Numbered from the stretch's first letter, positions 35,331 through 44,037 are shown. The stretch: 64,000 bases of DNA from Delftia sp. PS-11 (GCF_029870285.1 NZ_JACSYA010000005.1:1-64000), one strand, 5' to 3'. Numbers and translations are program-made. The notes: generated by a model from the letters alone, not told the origin.

Positions 35331-36788
35331 CTAGACGCCCCAGTGGGGAATATGGTGCGATCCCAGCGAGACGGCCACGTTCTTGGGCTCGCAGAACACC
35401 TCGTAGCTCCAGGTGCCGCCCTCGCGGCCTGTGCCCGAGGCCTTGGTGCCGCCGAAGGGCTGGCGCAGGTCGCGCACGTTCTGGCTGTTGACAAAGCACA
35501 TGCCCGCCTCGATGGCGGCAGCCACGCGGTGGGCGCGCCCCACGCTTTCGGTCCAGACATAGCTGGACAGGCCGTAGTCGGTGTCGTTGGCCAGGCGCAC
35601 GGCCTCGGCTTCGTCGGCAAAGGGGATGATGCAGGCGACGGGGCCGAAAATTTCGTCCTGGGCGATCTGCATGCGGTTGTCCACATCGGCAAAGACCGTG
35701 GGCAGGACGTAGTTGCCCTGGCGCACGCGCTCGGGCAGGCTGGGCGCGTCCAGGCCGCCGCACAGCAGGCTGGCGCCTTCCTTCTGTCCCAGCGCGATGT
35801 AGTGGCGCACCTTGGCCAGGTGGTTGGCGCTGATCATGGGGCCGACGATGGTTTTTTCATCCAGCGGGTCGCCCACGGTGATCTTCCTGGCGCGTTCCAC
35901 GAAGCGGTCCACGAATCTGGCGTAGATGCCTTTTTGCACCAGGATGCGGCTGCCTGCCGTGCAGCGCTCGCCGTTGTTGGAGAAGATCATGAACACGGCC
36001 GCGTCCAGCGCGCGTTCGAAGTCGGCGTCGTCGAAGACCACAAAGGGGCTTTTGCCGCCCAGCTCCATGCTGAACTTCTTGAGGCCAGCCGCCTGCACGA
36101 TGCGCTGGCCGGTGCGGGTCGAGCCCGTGAAGGAGACGGCGCGCACATCGCGGTGGCGCACCAGGGGCTCGCCGGCATCCTGGCCGTAGCCGTGCACGAT
36201 GTTGAGCACGCCGGGCGGGATGCCCGCCTGCAGCGCCAGCTCGCCCAGGCGCGCGGCCGTCATGGGCGACAGCTCGCTCATCTTGAGCACGGCTGTGTTG
36301 CCGAAGGCCAGGCAGGGCGCGACTTTCCAGGTGGCCGTCATGAAGGGCACGTTCCAGGGCGAGATCAGCGCGCACACGCCCACGGGGTGCCACAGCGTGT
36401 AGTTCAGGTGCGTGGGCGTGGGGTAGGTGTGGCCGTCCACGCGCGTGCACATCTCGGCGAAGTAGTGGAAGTTGTCGGCCGCGCGCGGCACCAGCTGCTT
36501 GCCGGTCTGGGCGATGACCTGGCCGCAGTCATTGGTTTCGGTGCGCGCGATCTCGGGCACATGCAGCGCGATCAGCTCGCCCAGCCTGCGCACCAGCCGG
36601 GCACGCTCCGTGGCCGGCAGGCCGGCCCACTTCGGAAAGGCGTTTTTTGCAGCGGCGACGGCAGCCTCGACCTCGGCTTCGCCACCTGCCGCCACTTCGG
36701 CCAGCACTTCCTGGGTGGCGGGGTTGATGGTCTCGAAATACTGCGTGCCGGCGACGGCCTTGCCGTCGATGAGGTGGTCAATGCGCAT
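35331..36788 (-). CDS. hpaE: 5-carboxymethyl-2-hydroxymuconate semialdehyde dehydrogenase HpaE
   Basis: 485 residues of the aldehyde dehydrogenase superfamily. NAD contacts are ISPWNVPFM and FTGSTRTGQRI; the catalytic Glu242 is in ELGGKSP and Cys276 in NNGERCTAGSRI. It oxidises the semialdehyde formed by extradiol cleavage of homoprotocatechuate. The start at 36788 matches the family N-terminus; the upstream extension overlaps nothing conserved. Lies between hpaG2 and the dioxygenase genes. Confidence 0.93.
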   Translation of the reverse strand: MRIDHLIDGKAVAGTQYFETINPATQEVLAEVAAGGEAEVEAAVAAAKNAFPKWAGLPATERARLVRRLGELIALHVPEIARTETNDCGQVIAQTGKQLVPRAADNFHYFAEMCTRVDGHTYPTPTHLNYTLWHPVGVCALISPWNVPFMTATWKVAPCLAFGNTAVLKMSELSPMTAARLGELALQAGIPPGVLNIVHGYGQDAGEPLVRHRDVRAVSFTGSTRTGQRIVQAAGLKKFSMELGGKSPFVVFDDADFERALDAAVFMIFSNNGERCTAGSRILVQKGIYARFVDRFVERARKITVGDPLDEKTIVGPMISANHLAKVRHYIALGQKEGASLLCGGLDAPSLPERVRQGNYVLPTVFADVDNRMQIAQDEIFGPVACIIPFADEAEAVRLANDTDYGLSSYVWTESVGRAHRVAAAIEAGMCFVNSQNVRDLRQPFGGTKASGTGREGGTWSYEVFCEPKNVAVSLGSHHIPHWGV

Positions 36789-36816
36789 GGGAGTGTCCTT
36801 TGCGGATGCGGTCGGT

Positions 36817-37578
36817 TCAGCGGGCTGGCGGCGTGTCGCCGGTGATGGTGTTGACCAGGCGGCCCAGCCCCTCGATCTCGGTGACGATCTCGTCGCCCGC
36901 ACGGGAGTCGGCCACGCCGTCGGGCGTGCCGGTGAGGAGGAGGTCGCCGGGGTTCAGTGTCATGAAGCCCGACAGGTGGGCGATCAGCGCCGGTATGTCG
37001 TGCACCATGTCCCGCGTGCTGCCGTCCTGGCGCAGTTCGCCGTTGACCCAGCTGCGCAGGCGCAGATTCATGGGGTCGGGCACGTCGGCCGCATCGACGA
37101 ACCACGGGCCCACGGGGGTGGCACCGTCGCGGTTCTTGACGCGCAGATTGGGCCGGTAGAAGTTCTCCAGGTAGTCGCGTATCGCGTAGTCGTTGGCCGT
37201 GCAGTAGCCGGCGACCACGCCGTAGGCATCCTCGCGGCGCACGTTGCGGCAGGTCTGGCCGATGACCACGCCCAGCTCGCACTCGAAGTGCATGTAGGCC
37301 ACGTCCGCCGGGCGGTGGGTGACGCCCCGGTGGCCGTTGAGCGTGTTCGGCCCTTTCAGGAAGACCAGCGGCTCCTCGGGCGCCTTGTGGAAGGCAATCT
37401 CCCTGGCGTGGTCGGCATAGTTCAGTCCCAGCGCGAAGACCGTGCCGAACTGCAGCGGCGGCAGCCACTGCACGGCCGTCTCGGCAAGCAGGCGGCCGTC
37501 GGGCAACTGCACCTGCCCCTGCGGGCCTTCGGTGACCTTGAAGGTCTGTCCTTGGAAGATGACGCGTCCGTGTTTCAT
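36817..37578 (-). CDS. hpaG2: HpaG2, C-terminal-type subunit of the isomerase/decarboxylase
   Basis: 253 residues of the fumarylacetoacetate hydrolase fold. ALGLNYADHAREI, the metal-binding HFECELGVVIG (Glu-x-Glu) and DYAIRDYLENFYRPNLRVKNRDG are present, followed by GDLLLTGTPDG. In E. coli the two halves of HpaG are one fused chain; here they are separate genes, as in many betaproteobacteria. The pair decarboxylates 5-oxopent-3-ene-1,2,5-tricarboxylate and isomerises the product. Overlaps hpaG1 by four bases. Confidence 0.9.
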   Translation of the reverse strand: MKHGRVIFQGQTFKVTEGPQGQVQLPDGRLLAETAVQWLPPLQFGTVFALGLNYADHAREIAFHKAPEEPLVFLKGPNTLNGHRGVTHRPADVAYMHFECELGVVIGQTCRNVRREDAYGVVAGYCTANDYAIRDYLENFYRPNLRVKNRDGATPVGPWFVDAADVPDPMNLRLRSWVNGELRQDGSTRDMVHDIPALIAHLSGFMTLNPGDLLLTGTPDGVADSRAGDEIVTEIEGLGRLVNTITGDTPPAR

Positions 37579-38264
37579 GCCGCAGCTCCCTGTTCGGCCA
37601 CCAGCGCGTGGCGCAGTGTGCCCAGGCCGGAGACCTCGATCGTGATCTCATCGCCGGCGCGGCCCAGCGGCGAGCCTTCGCCCGGGCCCAGCAGCAGCAC
37701 GTCGCCGGGTGACAGCGTCATGAACTGCGTCACATCGGCCAGCAGCCGCGCGGGCGGGCGCACCAGGTCCGCAAAGCCGCGTGTCCAGGCGGGCTGGCCG
37801 TTGATGGATACCGTGAGCCTGGCAGCTGCCGCGTCGAAATCGGCGCTGCGCGCCAGCGTGCCCAGGGGACAAAAGCCGTCGCGGCAGCGCTGGCGGATGG
37901 CGGGGCGGTAGTAATTCTCGTGGGGCAGCGTGATGTCGCTGGCGATGATCCAGCCGGCCACGTGGTCCATGGCGCTGTCTTCGCTGACGCGCGTGGCGCT
38001 GCGGCCGATCACCATGCCCAGCGTGGCATCGATGCGCACCGTGCCGGGGTCGGCCGGCACGGCCACGGCTGCGCCCTCACGTGCCCAGGTATTGCGGGGC
38101 TTGATGTAGAGCACGGGCGCCTGCGGCGCGGCCTTGTAGGGCGCGCTGCCGAACTGGGGCGACAGGCGCTGCACGGTGGCGTGCTCGTTGAGCAGCGTGC
38201 CATAGACGCTGCCCAGCGGCATGCCATCGTCCAGGAAGAAGGGCTGAGTCTGCATGGCGGTCAT
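37575..38264 (-). CDS. hpaG1: HpaG1, N-terminal-type subunit of the isomerase/decarboxylase
   Basis: 229 residues, the other FAH-fold half. YIKPRNTWAREG, the metal-site region IDATLGMVIG (Asp/Thr-Leu in place of the usual Glu-x-Glu) and GWIIASDITLPHENYYRPAIRQRCRDG are visible; it ends GDVLLLGPGEGSPLGRAGDEITIEV. It heads the operon. A Met three codons further in is an alternative start; neither has a good ribosome site. The DNA in front holds an inverted repeat that may be the HpaR operator. Confidence 0.88.
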   Translation of the reverse strand: MTAMQTQPFFLDDGMPLGSVYGTLLNEHATVQRLSPQFGSAPYKAAPQAPVLYIKPRNTWAREGAAVAVPADPGTVRIDATLGMVIGRSATRVSEDSAMDHVAGWIIASDITLPHENYYRPAIRQRCRDGFCPLGTLARSADFDAAAARLTVSINGQPAWTRGFADLVRPPARLLADVTQFMTLSPGDVLLLGPGEGSPLGRAGDEITIEVSGLGTLRHALVAEQGAAA

Positions 38265-38283
38265 TTAGTTAACGTGGTAATTA

Positions 38284-38297
38284 TTGTGATGACAATC
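38284..38297. promoter_or_regulatory. Inverted repeat upstream of hpaG1, possible HpaR operator
   Basis: ATTGT (38284-38288) and ACAAT (38293-38297) are a perfect inverted repeat around GATG, inside an AT-rich patch (TTAGTTAAC, GGTAATTATTG) that stands out from the GC-rich surroundings, 20 bases before the hpaG1 start. MarR-type regulators such as HpaR bind short palindromes of this kind. Assignment rests on position only. Confidence 0.4.
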
Positions 38298-38376
38298 ACC
38301 ATTCGTCAACGCAGCGGATTCAGGGTTTTCCTGGGCCCCAGGTCAAACCATGCCTGCGTCCTGGCGGCCTGGGCGC

Positions 38377-38405
38377 AAAAAAAGCGGCTCCCGCAAGGGA
38401 GCCGC
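38377..38405 (-). terminator. Rho-independent terminator after the UspA gene
   Basis: On the minus strand GCGGCTCCC/GGGAGCCGC forms a 9-bp stem with a 4-base loop, followed by seven T (38377-38383 in reverse). It is 86 bases beyond the universal stress gene stop and isolates it from hpaG1. Confidence 0.88.
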
Positions 38406-38490
38406 CTGGGCCTGTCGCAGTGCCTGCGCTTTGTTTTTTCGGGTTATGGGCGCGGGGGACCGCCAGCCCGCGATGGCCGGGCCTGCCGGA

Positions 38491-38913
38491 TCAGCGGATC
38501 AGCAGCACGGGCACCTGGCAGCCGGCCAGCACCTGGGTGCTGACCGAGCCCATGACCAGCCGGCCCAGTGCGCCATGGCCGTGCGTGCCCATGACCAGCA
38601 GGTCGAACTTGCCTTCCTGTGCCGTCTCGATGATGGCGTCGGCGATGGGGCCCACCTTGGAGATGCGGGTGGCCTGCACGCCGTGACCTGCCAGGTAGCT
38701 GCACACGGGGTCCAGCACCTTGGTCGATTCCTCGGCGTAGTACTCGTCCACCACCTCCTTGCCCAGCGCGGCGCGGGCGCGGGCCGGCAGCTGGGGCTGC
38801 ACGGTGATGGCGCTGTAGCTGTGCGCAGAGCCCAGGATCTCGGGATGCGAGGTCAGGTAAGCCAGCATCTTCTGGGTGTAGGGGCTGCCATCGACGGCGA
38901 GCAGAATGTTCAT
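38491..38913 (-). CDS. Universal stress protein, UspA family, ATP-binding type
   Basis: 140 residues, single Usp domain. MNILLAVDGS starts the fold, and the nucleotide loop GTHGHGALGRLVMGSVSTQV has the G-x2-G-x9-GS pattern of ATP-binding Usps. These cytosolic proteins rise in stress and starvation. Monocistronic: terminator behind it at 38377, and the metallophosphoesterase gene ends 63 bases upstream. Confidence 0.9.
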   Translation of the reverse strand: MNILLAVDGSPYTQKMLAYLTSHPEILGSAHSYSAITVQPQLPARARAALGKEVVDEYYAEESTKVLDPVCSYLAGHGVQATRISKVGPIADAIIETAQEGKFDLLVMGTHGHGALGRLVMGSVSTQVLAGCQVPVLLIR

Positions 38914-38976
38914 GAAGATCCTCCTTTGGAACCAGCCAAGACTACGCCCAAGCCCGGGTGGCGTGCTTGATGTATG

Positions 38977-39846
38977 TCAAGCACCTGCCGGCGTGCGCAC
39001 CGGCAGGTCGATGGTGGAGCGTGGCAAAAACTGCGCCTGTTCGCCCTTGCGTGCATAGCCCAGCGGGTTGGCCACGACCCGGCAGCGCCAGGGCCGGCCA
39101 TCTGCGCGCAGGCCTTCGGCCACGTAGTCGCTGGGCGCATGCAGATGGCCATGCAGCCACAGGTCGGCCAGGGGCAGCAGGTCGTCGAGCACATTGCAAA
39201 AGCCTGCCGTGCCTGGCACCAGTCCATAGCGCGGGTCGGCGCTGCGCAGGCTGGGCGCGAAGTGGGTGACGGCCACCGTGGGGCCGCCGAAGGGCTGCTC
39301 CAGCGCCGCGCGCAGCCATTGCTGGCATGCCAGGGACTGCGCGCGCATGGGCTCTGCCAGGAAGGGTTCGCCGCCGCGCGTGCCGCCGGTCTTTTGCAGG
39401 TAGAAATTGGCCGCGCGGAAGGCTTTCTCGCGCAGCTTGAGCAGCCGCCCCAGATCGGTCACGCCCTCGTGCATGGACATGGCGTCGTAGTCGCTCCACA
39501 GCGTGGTGCCGACGAAGCGCACGCCGCCGATCACGGCGCTTTCGCGCTCCAGCCAGACCAGGCCCAGGCGTTCGCAGGTCGCGCGCAGCCGCGCGTGGGC
39601 CGCATCGAAGTCCTGCATGTCGTACTCATGGTTGCCCGGCACGAAGACCACGGGGCAGGGCCATGCCGCGTACTGGGGCAGGGGCGAAAAGCGCTCCAGC
39701 CCGAAGTCTTCGCCCGCGAGCCGGCTGCCGCTCTGGTAGGAGCCGATGTCTCCGGCCAGTACCAGCACATCGGCGCCGGGCGCCGGCTCGGGCGCGAAAT
39801 CGGGGTGGGATTCGAGGTGCAGGTCGGACAGCAGCTGGATCTTCAT
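38977..39846 (-). CDS. Calcineurin-type metallophosphoesterase
   Basis: 289 residues. The five metallophosphoesterase blocks are visible in order: SDLHLE (Asp8, His10), LAGDIGS, PGNHEYD, THFAPS and HGHLHAP. The fold binds two metals and hydrolyses phosphoesters; substrate unknown. The start at 39846 gives the family N-terminus (MKIQLLSDLHL); the frame remains open far upstream but without similarity and overlaps the LysR gene. Sits between uspA and the lysR gene on the same strand. Confidence 0.87.
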   Translation of the reverse strand: MKIQLLSDLHLESHPDFAPEPAPGADVLVLAGDIGSYQSGSRLAGEDFGLERFSPLPQYAAWPCPVVFVPGNHEYDMQDFDAAHARLRATCERLGLVWLERESAVIGGVRFVGTTLWSDYDAMSMHEGVTDLGRLLKLREKAFRAANFYLQKTGGTRGGEPFLAEPMRAQSLACQQWLRAALEQPFGGPTVAVTHFAPSLRSADPRYGLVPGTAGFCNVLDDLLPLADLWLHGHLHAPSDYVAEGLRADGRPWRCRVVANPLGYARKGEQAQFLPRSTIDLPVRTPAGA

Positions 39847-39866
39847 GCGCCCGAGTGTAGAACCTG

Positions 39867-40826
39867 TCAGGCGCCGGGGAAGGTGGCGTCTGCCGAGCGT
39901 GTGAGCGCGCCCAGCAGCCAGTCGCAGGCCTGCGGATGCGGGCCACGGCGGCGCCACAGGGCGTCCACATGCACCGGCGGCACATCGAAGGGCAGCTCGC
40001 GCAGCACCAGCTGGTCGGTCATGCCGGTGACCGGCACGAAGTGGCGCGGCAGGATGGTCAGCAGGTCGGTGCTCATGACCACGCGCCCGGCCGTGAAGAA
40101 CTGGTTGACGGTCAGCACCACCTGGCGCGTGCGGCCCAGCGCCGCCAGCGCCTCGTCGATGAAGCCGAAGGAGCGGCCCGAGAAGCTCACCAGCATATGG
40201 CGCGCTGCGCAGTAGTTGTCCAGCGTCAGGGGCACCTGCGCGAGCGGGTGGTCCTGGCGCATGACGCACAGGTATTCGCCCTCGTACAGACGCCGGCTGT
40301 CGAAGGAGACCAGGGCGCCGGACTGGGCGCGCGCCGTCAGGTCGGCCAGCGCGGCAGGAAAGTAGCCCACGGCCATGTCGGCTTCTCCGGCTTCGAGCAG
40401 GGCGCGCGGATCGCGCGTGGTCAGCGGCAGCACCCGGATGCCGATGCCGGGCGCCTCGCGTTCCAGCAGGCTGAACAGGGGCGGTATCAGCGTGGCCGCC
40501 GTGGCATCGGCCATGGCCAGCACAAAGGTCGTGGTGGCGGTGGCCGGATGGAATTCACCGGGCGCCAGCGTTTCCTGCAGCTGCTGCAGGGTCTCGCGTA
40601 TCACCGGCCACAGGGCCAGCGCGCGCGGCGTGGGCTCCACGCCCTGGCCCTGGCGCACCAGCAGCTCATCGCCCAGCGCCTCGCGCAGCCGGCGCAGCGC
40701 ATTGCTCACGGCCGGCTGGGTGATGGCCAGCTTGTGCGCGGCCCGGGTCAGGCTGCGCTCTGCCATGACCTCGTCGAAGACGCGCAGCAGGTTCAGGTCC
40801 AGGGTGCGGAAATTCAGTGCAGGCAT
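39867..40826 (-). CDS. LysR-family transcriptional regulator
   Basis: 319 residues. The N-terminal winged helix-turn-helix (about 8-67) contains LDLNLLRVFDEVMAERSLTRAAHKLAITQPAVSNALRRLRE, and the remainder is a two-lobed effector domain. It starts LNFRTLDLNLL, a sub-type that includes NodD/NahR/LeuO-like proteins. The target may be the divergent small membrane protein gene, whose 5' region holds a TAGGGT palindrome. Effector unknown. Confidence 0.88.
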   Translation of the reverse strand: MPALNFRTLDLNLLRVFDEVMAERSLTRAAHKLAITQPAVSNALRRLREALGDELLVRQGQGVEPTPRALALWPVIRETLQQLQETLAPGEFHPATATTTFVLAMADATAATLIPPLFSLLEREAPGIGIRVLPLTTRDPRALLEAGEADMAVGYFPAALADLTARAQSGALVSFDSRRLYEGEYLCVMRQDHPLAQVPLTLDNYCAARHMLVSFSGRSFGFIDEALAALGRTRQVVLTVNQFFTAGRVVMSTDLLTILPRHFVPVTGMTDQLVLRELPFDVPPVHVDALWRRRGPHPQACDWLLGALTRSADATFPGA

Positions 40827-40892
40827 GGCGGCGGGCCCTGAGTCATCACAAATATGAATGCTACAGATTCAAGATATAAATTTGAAGGAGTT

Positions 40893-40906
40893 TAGGGTAA
40901 ACCCTA
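40893..40906. promoter_or_regulatory. TAGGGT-AA-ACCCTA palindrome in the divergent gap
   Basis: Six-base arms TAGGGT (40893-40898) and ACCCTA (40901-40906) separated by AA form a perfect palindrome between the lysR start (40826) and the membrane-protein start (40967), flanked by AT-rich sequence. It is a plausible binding site for a repressor or for the LysR protein. Confidence 0.4.
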
Positions 40907-40966
40907 TAGTTGCATCCAGTCACCCGCAAGCCGCCAAAAGCGGCGATTCAACTGGGTTTATCTGCC

Positions 40967-41386
40967 ATGAGCAACTTCATCTACAACTCCTACTGTGTCG
41001 AGCACCCTGGCGTGGTGCATGTCTATCAAGCCGAACAGACCCGCAAGGGCGGCTCCCGTTCCTTCACCGGCAAGCATGGCGCCAGCGCCCTGCTGCTGGC
41101 GGCCCTGGTGGCCGCGCTGATGGTGGTCGTCAATGAAATCGCCCATAACTGGACCGATGGCCACATGCTGGGCGCCTGGGTCGTGCTGTGGGTTGCCGCT
41201 TTCCTGGGCCTGGCCCTGTTTTCGGCACCCGCGCGCCGCGCTGCCCTGGTGATGCGCGCTGGCTACCGCGCCTGGCTGGAAAGCCGCCAGCAGGCTGCCG
41301 CCGACGAGCGCCTGTGGAATGCTGCGCTGCAGGATGCCCGCCTGATGGCCGATCTGGCACGTGCCATGGATCGGCAGGGGAACTGA
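40967..41386 (+). CDS. Hypothetical inner-membrane protein with two helices
   Basis: 139 residues. Two strongly hydrophobic helices (about 42-58 and 70-90, ALLLAALVAALMVVVNEI and AWVVLWVAAFLGLALF) are joined by a short loop; the C-terminal 45 residues form a soluble helix rich in Ala and Arg. N-terminal MSNFIYNSYCVEHPGVVHVYQAEQ is polar and tyrosine-rich. I do not recognise a family. The first Met of this stretch was chosen; an upstream start at about 40910 is open but less likely. Followed by two terminators. Confidence 0.65.
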   Translation: MSNFIYNSYCVEHPGVVHVYQAEQTRKGGSRSFTGKHGASALLLAALVAALMVVVNEIAHNWTDGHMLGAWVVLWVAAFLGLALFSAPARRAALVMRAGYRAWLESRQQAAADERLWNAALQDARLMADLARAMDRQGN

Positions 41387-41389
41387 ACT

Positions 41390-41417
41390 CCCCCTGAGCG
41401 GCTGCGCCGCTTGCCCC
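41390..41417 (+). repeat. Fragment of a dispersed CCCCCTGAGCGGC repeat
   Basis: CCCCCTGAGCGGCTGCGCCG continues to CTTGCCCC, four bases after the membrane-protein stop. A similar 28-base stretch (23 of 28 identical) occurs at 54226-54253 inside the start of a coding gene. From memory this matches one end of a short intergenic repeat common in Comamonadaceae genomes. Confidence 0.5.
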
Positions 41418-41451
41418 GTGTTGTGTCACGCCGGTTTTTGCGCTGTCCTCC

Positions 41452-41485
41452 AAAAAAGCCGCTGCCTGCAAGGCGCGGCTTTTTT
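41452..41485. terminator. Bidirectional terminator 1
   Basis: AAAAAAGCCGC (41452-41462) pairs with GCGGCTTTTTT (41475-41485). T-runs occur on both strands. It ends the membrane-protein transcript on the plus strand and can catch read-through from pckG on the minus strand. Confidence 0.88.
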
Positions 41486-41513
41486 GTTGCCCGCAGGCGC
41501 CGTTGCAACGCCA

Positions 41514-41544
41514 TAAAAAAAGCCTCGCATTGCGAGGCTTTTTT
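41514..41544. terminator. Bidirectional terminator 2
   Basis: GCCTCGCA (41522-41529) pairs with TGCGAGGC (41531-41538), flanked by A and T runs, giving a long stem with T-tracts on both strands. It lies 17 bases beyond the pckG stop and is the main pckG terminator. Confidence 0.9.
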
Positions 41545-41560
41545 GTGGGCTGGCGCCGGA

Positions 41561-43426
41561 TCAGGCAGCCAGGCGCTTTTCCAGCTCGGCCTTAGTGGCC
41601 AGCAGCTCCTGGGGCAGGTTGTGCGCCAGCTTGTCGAAGTGCTCGGTGTGCAGCTGCATTTCCTCGGCCCATGCGGCCTTGTCGATGCTGGTCACGTTGG
41701 CGAACTGCTCGGCCGTGAAGTCCAGGCCGTTCCAGTTGATTTCCGCATACTGGGGCGCGATGCCGAAGGCGGTCTGCTGGCCGGTGGCCTGGCCTTCGAT
41801 GCGGTCGATCATCCACTTGAGCACGCGCATGTTCTCGCCGTAGCCGGGCCAGACGAACTTGCCTTCGGCGTTCTTGCGGAACCAGTTGGTGGTGAAGATC
41901 TTGGGCAGTGCTGCGCCCTGGCCCTGGATCTTGGCGCCCAGCGTCAGCCAGTGCTGGAAGTAGTCGCTCATGTTGTAGCCGGCGAACGGCAGCATGGCGA
42001 AGGGGTCGCGGCGGACCACGCCCTGGGCGCCAAAGGCGGCAGCCGTGGTTTCCGAGCCCATGGTGGCGGCCATGTACACGCCTTCCACCCAGTCGCGGGC
42101 TTCGGTCACCAGGGGCACCGTGGTGGAGCGGCGGCCACCGAAGATGAGCGCATCGATCTTGACGCCCTTGGGGTCGTCCCAGGCTTCGTCCAGCGCGGGG
42201 TTGTTGGTGGCGGCCACGGTGAAGCGGGCATTGGGGTGGGCTGCCTTGGCGCCGGTTTCGCGCGCGATCTGGGGCGTCCAGTCCTTGCCTTGCCAGTCGA
42301 TCAGGTGCTCGGGCTGCTTGCCGGTGTCCTTGTCCATGCCTTCCCACCACACGTCGCCGTCATCGGTCAGCGCGACGTTCGTGAAGATCACGTTCTTGTC
42401 GAGGCTGGCCATGCAGTTGGGGTTGGTGTGGTAATTGGTGCCCGGTGCGACGCCGAAGTAGCCGGCTTCGGGGTTGATGGCGCGCAGCGAGCCGTCGGCC
42501 TGGGGCTTGATCCAGGCGATGTCGTCGCCGATGGTGGTGACCTTCCAGCCTTCAAAGGCCTTGGGCGGCACCAGCATGGAGAAGTTGGTCTTGCCGCAGG
42601 CGCTGGGGAAGGCTGCTGCCACGTGGTACTTCTTGCCTTCGGGGTTGGTCACGCCCAGGATCAGCATGTGCTCGGCCAGCCAGCCCTGGTCGCGGCCCAT
42701 GGTGGAGGCGATGCGCAGCGCAAAGCACTTCTTGCCCAGCAGCGCGTTGCCGCCGTAGCCCGAGCCGTAGCTCCAGATTTCGCGCGTCTCGGGGTAGTGG
42801 ACGATGTACTTGGTCTTGTTGCAGGGCCAGCTGGTCTGGTCCGTCTCGCCGGCAGCCAGGGGAGCGCCCACGGTGTGCACGCAGGGCACGAACTCGCCTT
42901 CGGTGCCAATCACGTCGTACACGGCACGGCCCATGCGGGTCATGATCTTCATGTTCACGGCCACATAGGCGCTGTCAGACAGCTCCACGCCCACGTGGGC
43001 GATGGGCGAGCCCAGGGGGCCCATGGAGAAGGGCACCACGTACATGGTGCGGCCGGCCATGCAGCCGTCGAACAGCGGCTGCAGCGTGGCGCGCATCTCG
43101 GCCGGCTCCATCCAGTTGTTGGTCGGGCCGGCGTCTTCCTTGCGGGCCGAGCAGATGTAGGTGCGGTCTTCGACACGCGCCACGTCGGACGGGTCGGACC
43201 AGGCCAGGTAGCTGCCGGGGCGCTTGGCGGGGTTGAGCTTCTTGAAGGTGCCGGCATCGACGAGCTGCTGGCACAGCTGCTCGTATTCCTCCTGCGAGCC
43301 ATCGCACCAGTGGATCTTGGCCGGCTTGCACAGTGCAGCCATGTCCGCGACCCAGGCGATCAGGCGGCTGTTCTTGACATAGGAGGGTGCCTGGATGTCC
43401 AGGCCTTGCATGACGGGTGCGTTCAT
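41561..43426 (-). CDS. pckG: Phosphoenolpyruvate carboxykinase (GTP)
   Basis: 621 residues, the length of GTP-type PEPCK. The nucleotide P-loop [12 protein letters not shown] has the hyper-reactive Cys277 and Lys279; other hallmarks are [57 protein letters not shown] and [10 protein letters not shown]. It converts oxaloacetate and GTP to PEP and CO2, the gluconeogenic step needed when aromatics feed the TCA cycle, which fits this catabolic neighbourhood. Monocistronic. Confidence 0.96.
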   Translation of the reverse strand: MNAPVMQGLDIQAPSYVKNSRLIAWVADMAALCKPAKIHWCDGSQEEYEQLCQQLVDAGTFKKLNPAKRPGSYLAWSDPSDVARVEDRTYICSARKEDAGPTNNWMEPAEMRATLQPLFDGCMAGRTMYVVPFSMGPLGSPIAHVGVELSDSAYVAVNMKIMTRMGRAVYDVIGTEGEFVPCVHTVGAPLAAGETDQTSWPCNKTKYIVHYPETREIWSYGSGYGGNALLGKKCFALRIASTMGRDQGWLAEHMLILGVTNPEGKKYHVAAAFPSACGKTNFSMLVPPKAFEGWKVTTIGDDIAWIKPQADGSLRAINPEAGYFGVAPGTNYHTNPNCMASLDKNVIFTNVALTDDGDVWWEGMDKDTGKQPEHLIDWQGKDWTPQIARETGAKAAHPNARFTVAATNNPALDEAWDDPKGVKIDALIFGGRRSTTVPLVTEARDWVEGVYMAATMGSETTAAAFGAQGVVRRDPFAMLPFAGYNMSDYFQHWLTLGAKIQGQGAALPKIFTTNWFRKNAEGKFVWPGYGENMRVLKWMIDRIEGQATGQQTAFGIAPQYAEINWNGLDFTAEQFANVTSIDKAAWAEEMQLHTEHFDKLAHNLPQELLATKAELEKRLAA

Positions 43427-43742
43427 CGCGGAGCTTCCTTCAATTGAAAAAACCAGTTTTCCAAAGAGGGCGCACGGCGCTCGGGCGTCCTCTTGGGAAA
43501 ACAGGCTTGGGAGGCAGGCGGCGTGCAGGAAAGGCGCTTCTAGGGGCGCTGGCGGGGGCTGGCGCGCACCGGCTGGGGATTCGATTCTAGGGAGCAGTCA
43601 TTTGTTTGTCAGCAAAGGAATGGCAAAAAGTATGCATTCTGTGCATGAAAATATGCATGATGCAGCATTCCGATGCCTGATCTGCAGGCAGCAAAAAGCC
43701 CCGCAGTGCGGGGCTCGGCAGAGGTGGCGGGCGGTGCTTTGC
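43427..43742. promoter_or_regulatory. pckG upstream region with repeated TGCAT
   Basis: No gene was found in these 316 bases apart from the terminator at 43693. TGCAT occurs at 43633, 43642 and 43654, and the fuller TATGCAT at 43631-43637 and 43652-43658, 21 bases (two helix turns) apart, within an AT-rich patch 200 bases before the pckG start. This may be a binding array for a pckG regulator. Speculative. Confidence 0.35.
43693..43713 (-). terminator. Rho-independent terminator after the 50-residue membrane protein gene
   Basis: On the minus strand GCCCCGC/GCGGGGC is followed by five T (43693-43697 in reverse), 30 bases beyond the small gene's stop. Confidence 0.82.
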
Positions 43743-43895
43743 TCAGGCCATGTTCACGGCAATGAAAGCCAGCAGAAACATCATCACGGCGCCGGCCAGC
43801 GGCAGGATGTAGGGGATGTAGGGGACAACCGCTTCGGCGGCGTCGTCGTCGGAGGCCGGCGAAGCGGCGTGGTCTGCGGCGGAATCATGCGTCAT
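43743..43895 (-). CDS. Small single-pass membrane protein (50 aa)
   Basis: A 50-codon ATG frame: residues 1-22 are acidic and Ala-rich (DHAASPASDDDAAEA), then YIPYILPLAGAVMMFLLAFI (28-47) is a single membrane helix. CAGGAG precedes the ATG at a good distance, and a true terminator follows the stop, so it is a complete transcription unit in spite of its size. Short proteins of this build occur as accessory peptides of respiratory complexes, but no such genes are adjacent; function unknown. Confidence 0.65.
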   Translation of the reverse strand: MTHDSAADHAASPASDDDAAEAVVPYIPYILPLAGAVMMFLLAFIAVNMA

Positions 43896-44037
43896 GCAAA
43901 AGGCTCCTGGCTGCAATGGGGGGATTCATTGTAGGCAGGCAGGCCTGGTGACGTCTTTGGGGAAAGCCATGACGCAGCTGTGACATCACGGTGCATCATG
44001 AAAACGCTTTAATGGAAATTTCATTCAAGGAAACGCC

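Noticed and set aside
38977-40269. Metallophosphoesterase extended to 430 residues
   Set aside because: The extra N-terminus is a shifted reading of the lysR gene; the family begins at the Met at 39846.
41411-43447. A 678-codon plus-strand frame over pckG
   Set aside because: Mirror of pckG with a Gly/His/Val-rich translation typical of antisense reading.
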